Shown one piece after another: positions 17,381 through 25,392 of a DNA stretch of 64,000 nucleotides. A program made the position numbers and the translations under genes. The DNA comes from Flavobacterium sangjuense (GTDB taxonomy: Bacteria > Bacteroidota > Bacteroidia > Flavobacteriales > Flavobacteriaceae), in the NCBI RefSeq assembly GCF_004797125.1, contig NZ_CP038810.1, positions 744,001-808,000 of the forward strand. Reading direction: 5' to 3'. Under the pieces are notes generated by a model. The model ran no database searches. It was not told where the DNA came from and worked only from the letters and a program-made list of their open reading frames with translations. Within the stretch, counting starts at the first letter, position 1, and every line of letters starts with the position of its first letter.

Positions 17381-18094
17381 ATGATAGAAAAGATAAACCT
17401 CAATAATATCCTTTTTCTCGATATTGAAACTGTTCCCGAAGAAGAAAACTTTCTTTCTTTGGATGACGATATGAAACAGCTTTGGGAACAAAAAACGCAG
17501 TACCAAAGATGCGATGAATTTACTCCGGAAGATTTTTACGACCGCGCCGGAATTTGGGCTGAGTTTGGAAAAATTGTCTGTATTTCGGTTGGGTATTTTG
17601 TCAATAAAGGAGACATTCGAAATTTTAGGGTTACCTCTTTTTTTGGTGAAGAGAAAAAGATTTTAAAGGATTTTTCTAATTTACTAGAGAATCACTTTAA
17701 CCAGGCGCAGCATGTTTTGTGTGGCCATAACGCCAAAGAATTTGACATTCCGTTTATTGCCCGACGAATGATAATTAACCAAATTGCTATTCCGAACAAA
17801 CTGAATTTATTTGGTAAAAAGCCATGGGAAATTCCACATTTGGACACATTGGAGTTGTGGAAATTTGGCGACTATAAACATTTCACATCCTTAAAACTAT
17901 TGACTAAAATTCTCGGAATTCCATCTCCAAAAGGCGATATCGACGGGAGTCAGGTTGCACACGTTTATTATGTCGAAAAAGACATTGACCGAATTGTAAT
18001 CTATTGCGAGAAAGATGTAATTGCTGTGGCACAAATCTTTCTTCGACTGCGAAGAGAAGAGTTATTGATAGAAGACGAAATTATTCATGTATAA
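17381..18094 (+). CDS. Predicted 3'-5' exonuclease (DnaQ-like, PolB-related)
   Basis: A RNase H-fold exonuclease of about 237 residues with the first metal-binding motif FLDIETVPE near residue 15. The second is in CGHNAKEFDIPFIARRM and the last in YCEKDVIAVAQIFLRL. This matches the 3'-5' exonuclease family related to the PolB proofreading domain. I prefer the ATG at 17381 to the GTG three bases earlier. It is a single protein without a polymerase domain. Its substrate is not known. Confidence 0.87.
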   Translation: MIEKINLNNILFLDIETVPEEENFLSLDDDMKQLWEQKTQYQRCDEFTPEDFYDRAGIWAEFGKIVCISVGYFVNKGDIRNFRVTSFFGEEKKILKDFSNLLENHFNQAQHVLCGHNAKEFDIPFIARRMIINQIAIPNKLNLFGKKPWEIPHLDTLELWKFGDYKHFTSLKLLTKILGIPSPKGDIDGSQVAHVYYVEKDIDRIVIYCEKDVIAVAQIFLRLRREELLIEDEIIHV

Positions 18095-18132
18095 AAAAAG
18101 TCCTCTCGTTTTTTGGAACGAGAGGACTTTTT
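18095..18132. terminator. Bidirectional terminator
   Basis: The arms AAAAAGTCCTCTCGTT (18095-18110) and AACGAGAGGACTTTTT (18117-18132) pair fully around a 6-nt loop. A-rich and T-rich flanks serve both the exonuclease gene and the convergent S8 peptidase gene. Confidence 0.9.
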
Positions 18133-18139
18133 ATTAGTT

Positions 18140-21085
18140 TTAGTTTCTTCTCAAGACTATCTTTTTAGTGATTGAGCCTAAATCATTTTGGATATTAACC
18201 AAATAAATTCCGTCCTGAAGATTTTCAATTCCAAATGAAGTATTCACTTGATTGGTTTCTTTTGAAAGAATTTGTCTTCCTTGTAAGTCGTATAAATTTA
18301 TAGTTGCTTTATCTGTCAATTCAGGAATCGAAACATTAACAAGACCTTTAGTTGGGTTTGGATAAACACTACTATTTAAAATAGGATTCGTAGCGACACC
18401 TAACGCAACTTGAACGCGGCATAAGTTAATACTGAAGCTATCAATAGTTCCGCCATCTTCATTATTGTGATCTAAAACTCTTAAAACCCATACACCATCA
18501 GCCGGCAAAGTGTTCAAAGCATTTAAAGGACTAACAGGCTTAATATTTCCCGACACAGCCGGAATTCCGCTACAAGCAGGAACCTCACCATCATCATCCA
18601 TCGTACAATTGATGTCTTGATTATCACCACAAGGAATGTCCAATAAAGTAAAAACTGGACTTCCAATGGAAGCCGGACCTTCAAGGGTTACCGTTATATC
18701 GCCAATCCATGTATGTGTAATGACCATATTTACATTAATATCTCCAATGGTATATCCACCAGTAATTGTTAATGGAACAGTGGCTTCTGAGTTTGGTCTG
18801 GAATCAATAAAATTATTTGAAAAATCAGTTGCAGTGAAAGTTTGGTCGCAAGATAATATTCCGGTGTCAAATGAATAAACAGTCGCATTAGCTGATACAC
18901 CTGAGCCACAATCATTAGAAGGAATTACTCTCCAATAATATCTTGATGCCTGACTTAGTCCGGAAAGATGGTATTCATTATCAGTTACAAAATCGTCAGT
19001 TAATAAAGTTGTAAAGTTTGGTGATGTTGAAACTTGTACTCTATAAATTTGGGCATTGGTTTGACTATTCCACGTTAAATTAGTAGTAGTTGACAATCCG
19101 TTTTGAGTATTTGTTGGACTTTGCAAAGTTATTGGTTGGAAAGTTTCATTGAAAACACGTAACGACTTATATCTGGTTTCAGTTTCAGTAGCGTTTGTTC
19201 CTCTGATACCAACAAAATACTCATCAGGAGTAATATTTGTTAGACCAGAAATTGTCATAGTGACTGTTCCATTAGCGGTTAAAGTTGCCGGAGAAAAGGA
19301 AGCGGAAGCCCCACTTGGCAAATCAACTGCTGAAAATGTTGTTGTACCCGAACCTGATTGAGAATAATTAAAAGTATATACGGCATTTTGACTAGCACAA
19401 ACCGTTAAGTTATCTGAAGTTGAATTGATTGCAAAAGCGGAGCTTATACCGGTAATAACCAGTGAATATTTTTGACTTCCGGTCACTAAGGCTCCTTTAG
19501 AAGTAACAGTAATGGTATATTCTCCCGCGGTTGGAGCGTCAATTTTTACCTGCTCAACATTATCAACCGCATTATCACCTGTTCTTATTGCCGGTAAGCT
19601 TGGATCAGAATTTAATTTCCAAGGGTAATAAGTTGTGGTGTTTCTTGTAATTCTAATATCTAAATCATTTACTAAGGCTGGAGTTGGATCATTTGCAGGT
19701 AAAGAGCCATTATTTACCTGACCAGGCAAATCTGTCCAGGTAATGGAAGCTATTAAAGGAGTAGTTCCATTTGAATTTACATTCATTGTAAAAACCTGAC
19801 CCGTGGTTAAATTCTCTTCCGAAATCCAGGAAGTTAATCCGTTAGAAGTAATAGTTTCTGCTGCCTTTTTAGCATTTAATAATCCCCATCCAAAATTAGC
19901 GTCAGGGCCTACATTTCCTGCATCATCAGCCGTATGACAAGCTAAACCTTTTAGTGTGGCAGCAAGCATAAAGCTATTGTTTACATTTTTATAATGCTGT
20001 TGTACTAAAACTAAAGTTCCGGCAACATTTGGCGAAGCCATTGATGTACCCGACATAGGTGCTGTAGCAGTATTACTTCCGTTTGATGTTGAGGTCACAT
20101 TTGCCCCATTTCCTGTAATATCCGGTTTTACTCTTAAATCATCTGTTGGACCTTGGCTGCTAAATGAACTGATGATTACGGTCGATGGATCAACTGTTCC
20201 ATTGCTTTGTGGAGAAACATCTCCGCAACTGGCTACAACTAAATTGTTTTTTGCTGTTTTATTAGAAGTTAGTTTATCATATTCAAATAAAATTGGATCT
20301 GGATTATTTTCATTTTGACCATCATTTCCGGCCGACATTACAGGCAGGAAATAAGGAGCATTATAAGCAAGTTCATCCCAAACATAAGCTTCAGATGTAT
20401 ATGCGCCTATGAACCACGAAGGCAGAGTTGTTCCATCACTTGTAATAGGAACACCATAAGAGTGATTGGAGATAAGCATTCCAAGTTGCGCTTCTGATAT
20501 AGCTTCTGAATCGTCCGAATTCCAGTCGAATGTTCTGGCATTCGCTTGATACGCCATACCTTTTACAGCAGCTGGACTAGCAGCGGCAACCATAGTTCCG
20601 CAAACGTGCGTTCCATGCGCGGCAGTTGTCGTGCTTGACGGATTGTCAATTACGGCAACCCTTCCGCCAAAAGCAGTATGGCTAGCTCTAACATTTCCAC
20701 CGTCCCATACTCTGGCAACCATTCCCTGGCCGTTTAAAGTTAAGCCTAAAGAACCGCCTGTATTTAAGTGATTTGCTCTGGTAGTTCTTGCTGCATTTAC
20801 ATTTTGTGTAGAATAATAAAGAGGGAAACCATCTGCAGTAAGTCTCATTAATTCAGAAAAATTACCATCTGCATCTTTGATAATAACCGGCCAATTTTTA
20901 GTTAAAGCAACGGCAATTGCTTTTCTTTTATCAGCCTGTTCTTTTTTTCTATAAAAGTCTTCGGTTTTTTTCAGTTTTGCCAAATCATAGTTTGCAATAA
21001 TTTTTTTGACATCAGCCTGTGATTGCCCAAAAACTGTACACGAAATAAAAATAATTGTTAGCAATAAGAAGTAATTCTTTTTCAT
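18140..21085 (-). CDS. Secreted S8 subtilisin-like protease with P domain and T9SS sorting domain
   Basis: A 981-residue exported protease. After a signal peptide (1-20) and a short propeptide comes a subtilisin domain with D128 (ARVWDGG), H157 (AAHGTH), oxyanion N254 (SAGND) and S348 (GTSMASPNVAG). A pre-peptidase-like segment and an FN3-like repeat (about 650-740) follow. Then comes a proprotein-convertase P domain (about 748-890), and a type A Por secretion sorting domain at the end (SVYPNPTKGLVNVSI, ending KKIVLRRN). It is thus predicted to pass the inner membrane by Sec and the outer membrane by the type IX system. It stands alone, with its own promoter and terminator. Confidence 0.94.
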   Translation of the reverse strand: MKKNYFLLLTIIFISCTVFGQSQADVKKIIANYDLAKLKKTEDFYRKKEQADKRKAIAVALTKNWPVIIKDADGNFSELMRLTADGFPLYYSTQNVNAARTTRANHLNTGGSLGLTLNGQGMVARVWDGGNVRASHTAFGGRVAVIDNPSSTTTAAHGTHVCGTMVAAASPAAVKGMAYQANARTFDWNSDDSEAISEAQLGMLISNHSYGVPITSDGTTLPSWFIGAYTSEAYVWDELAYNAPYFLPVMSAGNDGQNENNPDPILFEYDKLTSNKTAKNNLVVASCGDVSPQSNGTVDPSTVIISSFSSQGPTDDLRVKPDITGNGANVTSTSNGSNTATAPMSGTSMASPNVAGTLVLVQQHYKNVNNSFMLAATLKGLACHTADDAGNVGPDANFGWGLLNAKKAAETITSNGLTSWISEENLTTGQVFTMNVNSNGTTPLIASITWTDLPGQVNNGSLPANDPTPALVNDLDIRITRNTTTYYPWKLNSDPSLPAIRTGDNAVDNVEQVKIDAPTAGEYTITVTSKGALVTGSQKYSLVITGISSAFAINSTSDNLTVCASQNAVYTFNYSQSGSGTTTFSAVDLPSGASASFSPATLTANGTVTMTISGLTNITPDEYFVGIRGTNATETETRYKSLRVFNETFQPITLQSPTNTQNGLSTTTNLTWNSQTNAQIYRVQVSTSPNFTTLLTDDFVTDNEYHLSGLSQASRYYWRVIPSNDCGSGVSANATVYSFDTGILSCDQTFTATDFSNNFIDSRPNSEATVPLTITGGYTIGDINVNMVITHTWIGDITVTLEGPASIGSPVFTLLDIPCGDNQDINCTMDDDGEVPACSGIPAVSGNIKPVSPLNALNTLPADGVWVLRVLDHNNEDGGTIDSFSINLCRVQVALGVATNPILNSSVYPNPTKGLVNVSIPELTDKATINLYDLQGRQILSKETNQVNTSFGIENLQDGIYLVNIQNDLGSITKKIVLRRN

Positions 21086-21125
21086 AATTTTATTGAAACG
21101 GTTGTTGTGTTTTAACGAAAGTCAG

Positions 21126-21133
21126 CAAATATA
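21126..21133 (-). promoter_or_regulatory. Putative -7 promoter element of the S8 protease
   Basis: The minus strand reads TATATTTG, a perfect TAnnTTTG, 41 bp before the start codon. No -33 TTG is found at a usual distance. Confidence 0.45.
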
Positions 21134-21281
21134 TAAACACTAGCTTAAAATCCGCATTTTATTAACAAATATTCATCAAAATTCACCTTTTGTTTACTAC
21201 TTCATAAATGCTGTAAATAAAAAACGACTTTAATTTTTTAATTCAAAATCGATAAATGCTATATTTACAAAAAAACAACTT

Positions 21282-22721
21282 ATGGTTTTAAGTAGATTTT
21301 GGCTGGCTATTTTTGTTTCGTCCATAGCTTTTGTAATATTCAGTTTGTGCATCGGAAGCAGCTATACTATTGATAATGTTCTCAATGGGAAAAAAGATGA
21401 TCCGATTTTAATTTCCGAAAAGTATTTGGAACAGCTGCCAAAATTTATCATGGACAGCATCAAAAAAGCGCCTGAACAAACCATGATTATCAACAGAGAT
21501 ACACTGAATGCAGATACTACTTATGTTTATAAAGCAAAGACTGTTAAAATTTATTCAGGCATTCAAAAATCGGATGGATTATTGCCAACGTGTAAAAACA
21601 CTTTACTTGATATAATTCTTCCTCTTATTGCGTATTTGGCTTTTTTCTGTGGATTGATGCAACTCTTAATCATTTCCGGAGCCTCAGAAAAATTAGCTAA
21701 AGCATTGAGTCCGGTTTTTGTAAAAGTTTTTCCAACGGTTCCAAGAAACCATCCGTCTATATCCTACATGACCTTAAATTTCGCAGCAAATTTCCTTGGA
21801 TTAGATTCCGCTGCTACACCATTTGGATTAAAAGCCATGGAAAGTTTACAAGAAATAAATCCAGAAAAAGACAAAGCAAGTGATGCACAAATTATGTTTA
21901 TGTGTTTGCATGCTTCGGGACTTACCTTAATAGCAACTTCAATTATTGGCTACAGGGCTGCGGCCAATGCAACTAACCCTGCGGATGTAATGCTGCCGTG
22001 TATTATTACCTCTTTTATCGGTACGATTGCTGCGTTTCTTATTGTTGGAATCAAGCAAAAAATTAATTTCAAAAGCGCTTCTTTAATTGTGGTCTTGATG
22101 GGATTAATTGCTGGTATAGTTGGTTTGTTAATGTACGTTAACCAATTGGATTTAATCGGAAAAAATTATTTTACCTCTAATCTTTCGGCTTTGATATTAG
22201 TGGTGATTATTGCTTTTACGTTGATATTTTCCTTTGTTAAAGAGAAGAAATTTGTTGAAGCTAAAACTACTGTTTTTGAGGCTTTTGTTTCCGGAGCAAA
22301 TAATGGCATTAAAACGGGAGTTACTATTTTTCCTTATGTATTGGGAATGTTAGTTGCCATATCTTTATTTAGAAATAGCGGTTTATTTGAAATTATTAGT
22401 AATTGGATAGCGTTTGGTTTTTCTAGTATGGGAGTAAGTAAGGGAATTACGGATGCGTTACCCGTTGCCATACTTCGTCCTTTTAGTTCCGCAGGATCAA
22501 GAGGCTTTTTGATTGATTCGATGAATACATTTGGAGCCGATTCCTTAACGGGAAGATTAAGCAGTATTTTTCAATGTAGTGCCGAAAGCACTTTTTATGT
22601 GATTGCAGTTTACTTTGGAAGTATCAATGTGAAGAATACACGCTACACGCTTGGAACGATGCTTTTGGTAGATTTGATTTGTGTGATTACAGCAATTTTC
22701 GTAGCGAGCTGGTTTTTTTAA
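21282..22721 (+). CDS. SpmA/SpmB-like nucleoside-recognition membrane protein
   Basis: A 479-residue polytopic protein that joins two gate (nucleoside-recognition) domains, matching spore maturation proteins A and B in one chain. The SpmA-like half contains TMTLNFAANFLGLDSAATPFG-type residues (about 165-186) and the SpmB-like half LPVAILRPFSSAGSRGF (about 395-411). Between the first helix (about 5-27) and the rest is a polar segment of about 75 residues, probably outside the membrane. The organism is not expected to sporulate, so the role is open; transport of a small molecule is a guess from the fold. Confidence 0.85.
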   Translation: MVLSRFWLAIFVSSIAFVIFSLCIGSSYTIDNVLNGKKDDPILISEKYLEQLPKFIMDSIKKAPEQTMIINRDTLNADTTYVYKAKTVKIYSGIQKSDGLLPTCKNTLLDIILPLIAYLAFFCGLMQLLIISGASEKLAKALSPVFVKVFPTVPRNHPSISYMTLNFAANFLGLDSAATPFGLKAMESLQEINPEKDKASDAQIMFMCLHASGLTLIATSIIGYRAAANATNPADVMLPCIITSFIGTIAAFLIVGIKQKINFKSASLIVVLMGLIAGIVGLLMYVNQLDLIGKNYFTSNLSALILVVIIAFTLIFSFVKEKKFVEAKTTVFEAFVSGANNGIKTGVTIFPYVLGMLVAISLFRNSGLFEIISNWIAFGFSSMGVSKGITDALPVAILRPFSSAGSRGFLIDSMNTFGADSLTGRLSSIFQCSAESTFYVIAVYFGSINVKNTRYTLGTMLLVDLICVITAIFVASWFF

Positions 22722-22729
22722 AATTGAAA

Positions 22730-23491
22730 ATGAAAAAACTGCTGCTCATAGCACTTCCAATACTTTTGTTTTCTTGTAAGGAAGAAAGAATCGGTGGACT
22801 TCCTGATTCGTTTAATGGTCAAGATAAAATTGTCAATACAGATACTTTGGTTAATAACCAAAAGCCACTAAAAACAGACACTCTAATTTTTCAAAAATTA
22901 AGTAAGTCAAGTGTATTTGACACCGTTTTAGCTTCAACCTTGAAAAAAGGGTTTAATAAAGAAAATGTTGAAATTACATTCTGCCGCTTGGATTTTTACC
23001 TTAAAGGCAAAAAATTATTCTCCTTTCCAGTGACAGCTGACACATCAGAAGAAGGAGATTGGTCTTTGTATGAAGATCTTTTCCCTGATGGAAAAAGGAA
23101 AGTCTTTGACAACCGATTCTTTGAAATCTCATATGGAGTTCCGGCTTGCGGATATGCTCAAACTAACTTTTTATTTTTCATAGAAAATAACAATTTGCAA
23201 TTAATCAGTAGAAATATTTCCGGAGTTGATGGCCCTTATGGAGATTGGACTGAGTTTGAGCCTAATTTTGTGGAAAACAAAATAGTTTCTCTTTCTTCCA
23301 AAAAAGTTACAATCAACAGCGACGAATCAAAACCTTATAATGATGAAAATGAAGCCTTGATTAGAACCTTTTCAGATTCTATCGTTTATAAATACAATGG
23401 TAAAAAATGGTCAGAAAAACTAGAAACACCCAAAAGCAAAATCTTTAGGACGGAATACAAAACCTTTAATGAATTATACAAACAAGAATGA
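22730..23491 (+). CDS. Hypothetical lipoprotein
   Basis: A 253-residue lipoprotein with signal MKKLLLIALPILLFSCKEE (Cys16). The mature part has a compact beta-rich look (CRLDFYLKGKKLFSFPV, later DGPYGDWTEFEPNF) without a motif that I know. The ATG at 22730 lies 8 bp after the stop of the preceding membrane-protein gene. The stop overlaps the next start by four bases (ATGA), so the three genes are probably one operon. Confidence 0.75.
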   Translation: MKKLLLIALPILLFSCKEERIGGLPDSFNGQDKIVNTDTLVNNQKPLKTDTLIFQKLSKSSVFDTVLASTLKKGFNKENVEITFCRLDFYLKGKKLFSFPVTADTSEEGDWSLYEDLFPDGKRKVFDNRFFEISYGVPACGYAQTNFLFFIENNNLQLISRNISGVDGPYGDWTEFEPNFVENKIVSLSSKKVTINSDESKPYNDENEALIRTFSDSIVYKYNGKKWSEKLETPKSKIFRTEYKTFNELYKQE

Positions 23492-23880
23492 CAGTCTTTA
23501 CCGAAACCTTTTCCGATTTTTATAGCAATGTCAAAGCGAGTTTAGCTGATGGAACTTTTGCGAAATTAACCTTAGCAAAAACTATTGGAAACACTGATTT
23601 GATGAATATTTATGTTCGCCCAATTGTAGAAGACGACATTTTAAAAATGGAACTTAAATATAAATTCCAACAGGAAGAAGTAGTCGAAATTCACACGATT
23701 GATGCAGCTCGTGACAAGCTGGTTACCTATATCAACAACCCGTTTATGTCGGCAATATTGTTCACTACCGAATTTGATTTGACCTATAAACTGAATAAAA
23801 AACGAGCGGTCAGCATCACTGAAAAAGTGAATACTTTTGGAAATGCTTCAGAAGTTTTATTGGATTATCTTAATCGATAA
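23488..23880 (+). CDS. Conserved-looking protein of unknown function
   Basis: A 130-residue soluble protein without a signal peptide or membrane helix. It begins MTVFTETFSDFYSNVKASLA, has a central IYVRPIVEDDILKMELKYKF strand pair, and ends EVLLDYLNR. The start overlaps the lipoprotein stop (ATGA), which supports its reality. Its 3' end overlaps the scoB 3' end by 11 bp, tail to tail. I do not recognise the family. Confidence 0.75.
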   Translation: MTVFTETFSDFYSNVKASLADGTFAKLTLAKTIGNTDLMNIYVRPIVEDDILKMELKYKFQQEEVVEIHTIDAARDKLVTYINNPFMSAILFTTEFDLTYKLNKKRAVSITEKVNTFGNASEVLLDYLNR

Positions 23881-24526
23881 CCATCTCGGGGATTTCTCCT
23901 TCAATGATTAAATCGGCTTCAGTTGAAGCGATAATGTGTTCTACAGAAACGCCAGGTGCGCGTTCTAAAAGTTTGAAACCTTTTGGCGTTATTTCTAAAA
24001 CGGCAAGTTCAGTAACCACTTTTTTAACACAGCCAACGCCAGTTAATGGCAGCGTACATTTCTTTAAAATTTTACTTTCGCCGGCTTTATTCACATGCAT
24101 CATGGCAACGATTATGTTTTCGGCAGAAGCTACTAAATCCATTGCGCCACCCATTCCTTTGACCATTTTCCCCGGGATTTTCCAGTTGGCAATATCACCG
24201 TTTTCGGCAACTTCCATCGCGCCAAGAATGGTTAAGTCTACTTTTTGACTGCGAATCATTCCGAAGCTAAACGCCGAATCAAAGAAGCTTGCTCCGGGCA
24301 AAGTTGTTATTGTTTGTTTTCCGGCATTGATGATATCGGCATCTTCTTCACCTTCAAACGGAAATGGTCCCATTCCGAGTACGCCATTTTCACTTTGAAA
24401 TTCCACTGAAATATCATTGCGGACATAGTTAGCGACCAAGGTTGGAATTCCGATTCCTAAGTTTACATAATAGCGGTCTTTTACTTCTTTGGCTATTCTT
24501 TTTGCTATTTCTTCTTTTCCTAACAT
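23870..24526 (-). CDS. scoB: 3-oxoacid CoA-transferase subunit B
   Basis: The beta subunit of a succinyl-CoA:3-ketoacid CoA-transferase. The catalytic Glu is E46 in FQSENGVLGMGP, and the NLGIGIPTLVANY motif is at about 22-34. The length of 218 residues is normal. It follows scoA with a 3-bp gap. The pair activates acetoacetate by CoA transfer from succinyl-CoA, in ketone-body or leucine breakdown. The 3' end overlaps the convergent gene of unknown function. Confidence 0.95.
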   Translation of the reverse strand: MLGKEEIAKRIAKEVKDRYYVNLGIGIPTLVANYVRNDISVEFQSENGVLGMGPFPFEGEEDADIINAGKQTITTLPGASFFDSAFSFGMIRSQKVDLTILGAMEVAENGDIANWKIPGKMVKGMGGAMDLVASAENIIVAMMHVNKAGESKILKKCTLPLTGVGCVKKVVTELAVLEITPKGFKLLERAPGVSVEHIIASTEADLIIEGEIPEMVID

Positions 24527-24529
24527 GGT

Positions 24530-25228
24530 TTATTTTTTTCTAACGGTGCGTTGCTCAATTCTTTTCTCAAACTTCTCGCCTTTGAATATGCGTTGTACCA
24601 AGATTCCGGGAATGTGTATTTGATTTGGATCTAATGAACCAACAGGTAATAATTCTTCTACTTCGGCTATCGTAATTTTTCCGGCGCCAGCCATACAAGC
24701 GTTAAAGTTTCGGGCTGTTCCTTTAAAAATCAGGTTTCCTGCTTCGTCACCTTTCCATGCTTTTACGATTGAGAAATCAGCTTTATAGGCCAATTCCATT
24801 ACATGCATTTTCCCGTTGAATTCGCGTGTTTCTTTTCCTTCAGCTACCTCTGTTCCGTAACCTGCAGGCGTGAAGAATGCCGGAATTCCGGCTTGAGCAG
24901 CACGACATTTTTCGGCTAAAGTTCCTTGTGGCGTTAGCTCAACATCTAATTCTCCTGAAAGCATCTGGCGCTCAAACTCGGCGTTTTCTCCAACATAGGA
25001 AGAAATCATTTTTTTGATTTGTCTTTTTTGCAAAAGCAATCCAAGTCCAAAATCATCGACACCGGCATTGTTTGAAATGCAGGTCAAACCTGTAGTTTCT
25101 TTTTTTACTAATTCAGCAATACTGTTTTCGGGAATACCGCAAAGACCAAAGCCACCAAGCATGATAGTCATGTTGTTTTCGATGCCTTGAAGTGCTTCTG
25201 TAACGGAATTTACTTTTTTGTTAATCAT
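24530..25228 (-). CDS. scoA: 3-oxoacid CoA-transferase subunit A
   Basis: The alpha subunit of the CoA-transferase pair, with the glycine-rich [15 protein letters not shown] motif near residues 22-36 and the conserved [25 protein letters not shown] segment. At 232 residues it matches the family. The 164-bp space upstream, up to the PBP gene, is mostly occupied by a dispersed repeat (25251-25386), so the promoter must lie in or near that element. Confidence 0.95.
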   Translation of the reverse strand: MINKKVNSVTEALQGIENNMTIMLGGFGLCGIPENSIAELVKKETTGLTCISNNAGVDDFGLGLLLQKRQIKKMISSYVGENAEFERQMLSGELDVELTPQGTLAEKCRAAQAGIPAFFTPAGYGTEVAEGKETREFNGKMHVMELAYKADFSIVKAWKGDEAGNLIFKGTARNFNACMAGAGKITIAEVEELLPVGSLDPNQIHIPGILVQRIFKGEKFEKRIEQRTVRKK

Positions 25229-25250
25229 GTTTAGTTATATTCTATTTTTT

Positions 25251-25386
25251 CTAGCCCTGATAGAAGTGAAAATCCTGACATTGCGTTCGCCGATCGTGAT
25301 GGGATTAGCTTACGCTCAGTTCGCTTCGCTCGTGTGTCTTCGTTCCTCGCAATGACAGATTGAAACGGATAGCAGGAAATAGCTTC
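25251..25386 (-). repeat. Composite dispersed intergenic repeat (copy A)
   Basis: Read on the minus strand it starts GAAGCTATTTCCTGCTATCC, runs through GTCATTGCGAGGAACGAAGA, and ends GGATTTTCACTTCTATCAGG plus GCTAG. The two ends match copy B (58021-58123), and the inner part matches the sequence at 53083-53152. It has no coding capacity that I can support. It looks like one intergenic element inserted in, or merged with, another. Confidence 0.75.
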
Positions 25387-25392
25387 TAAAAA

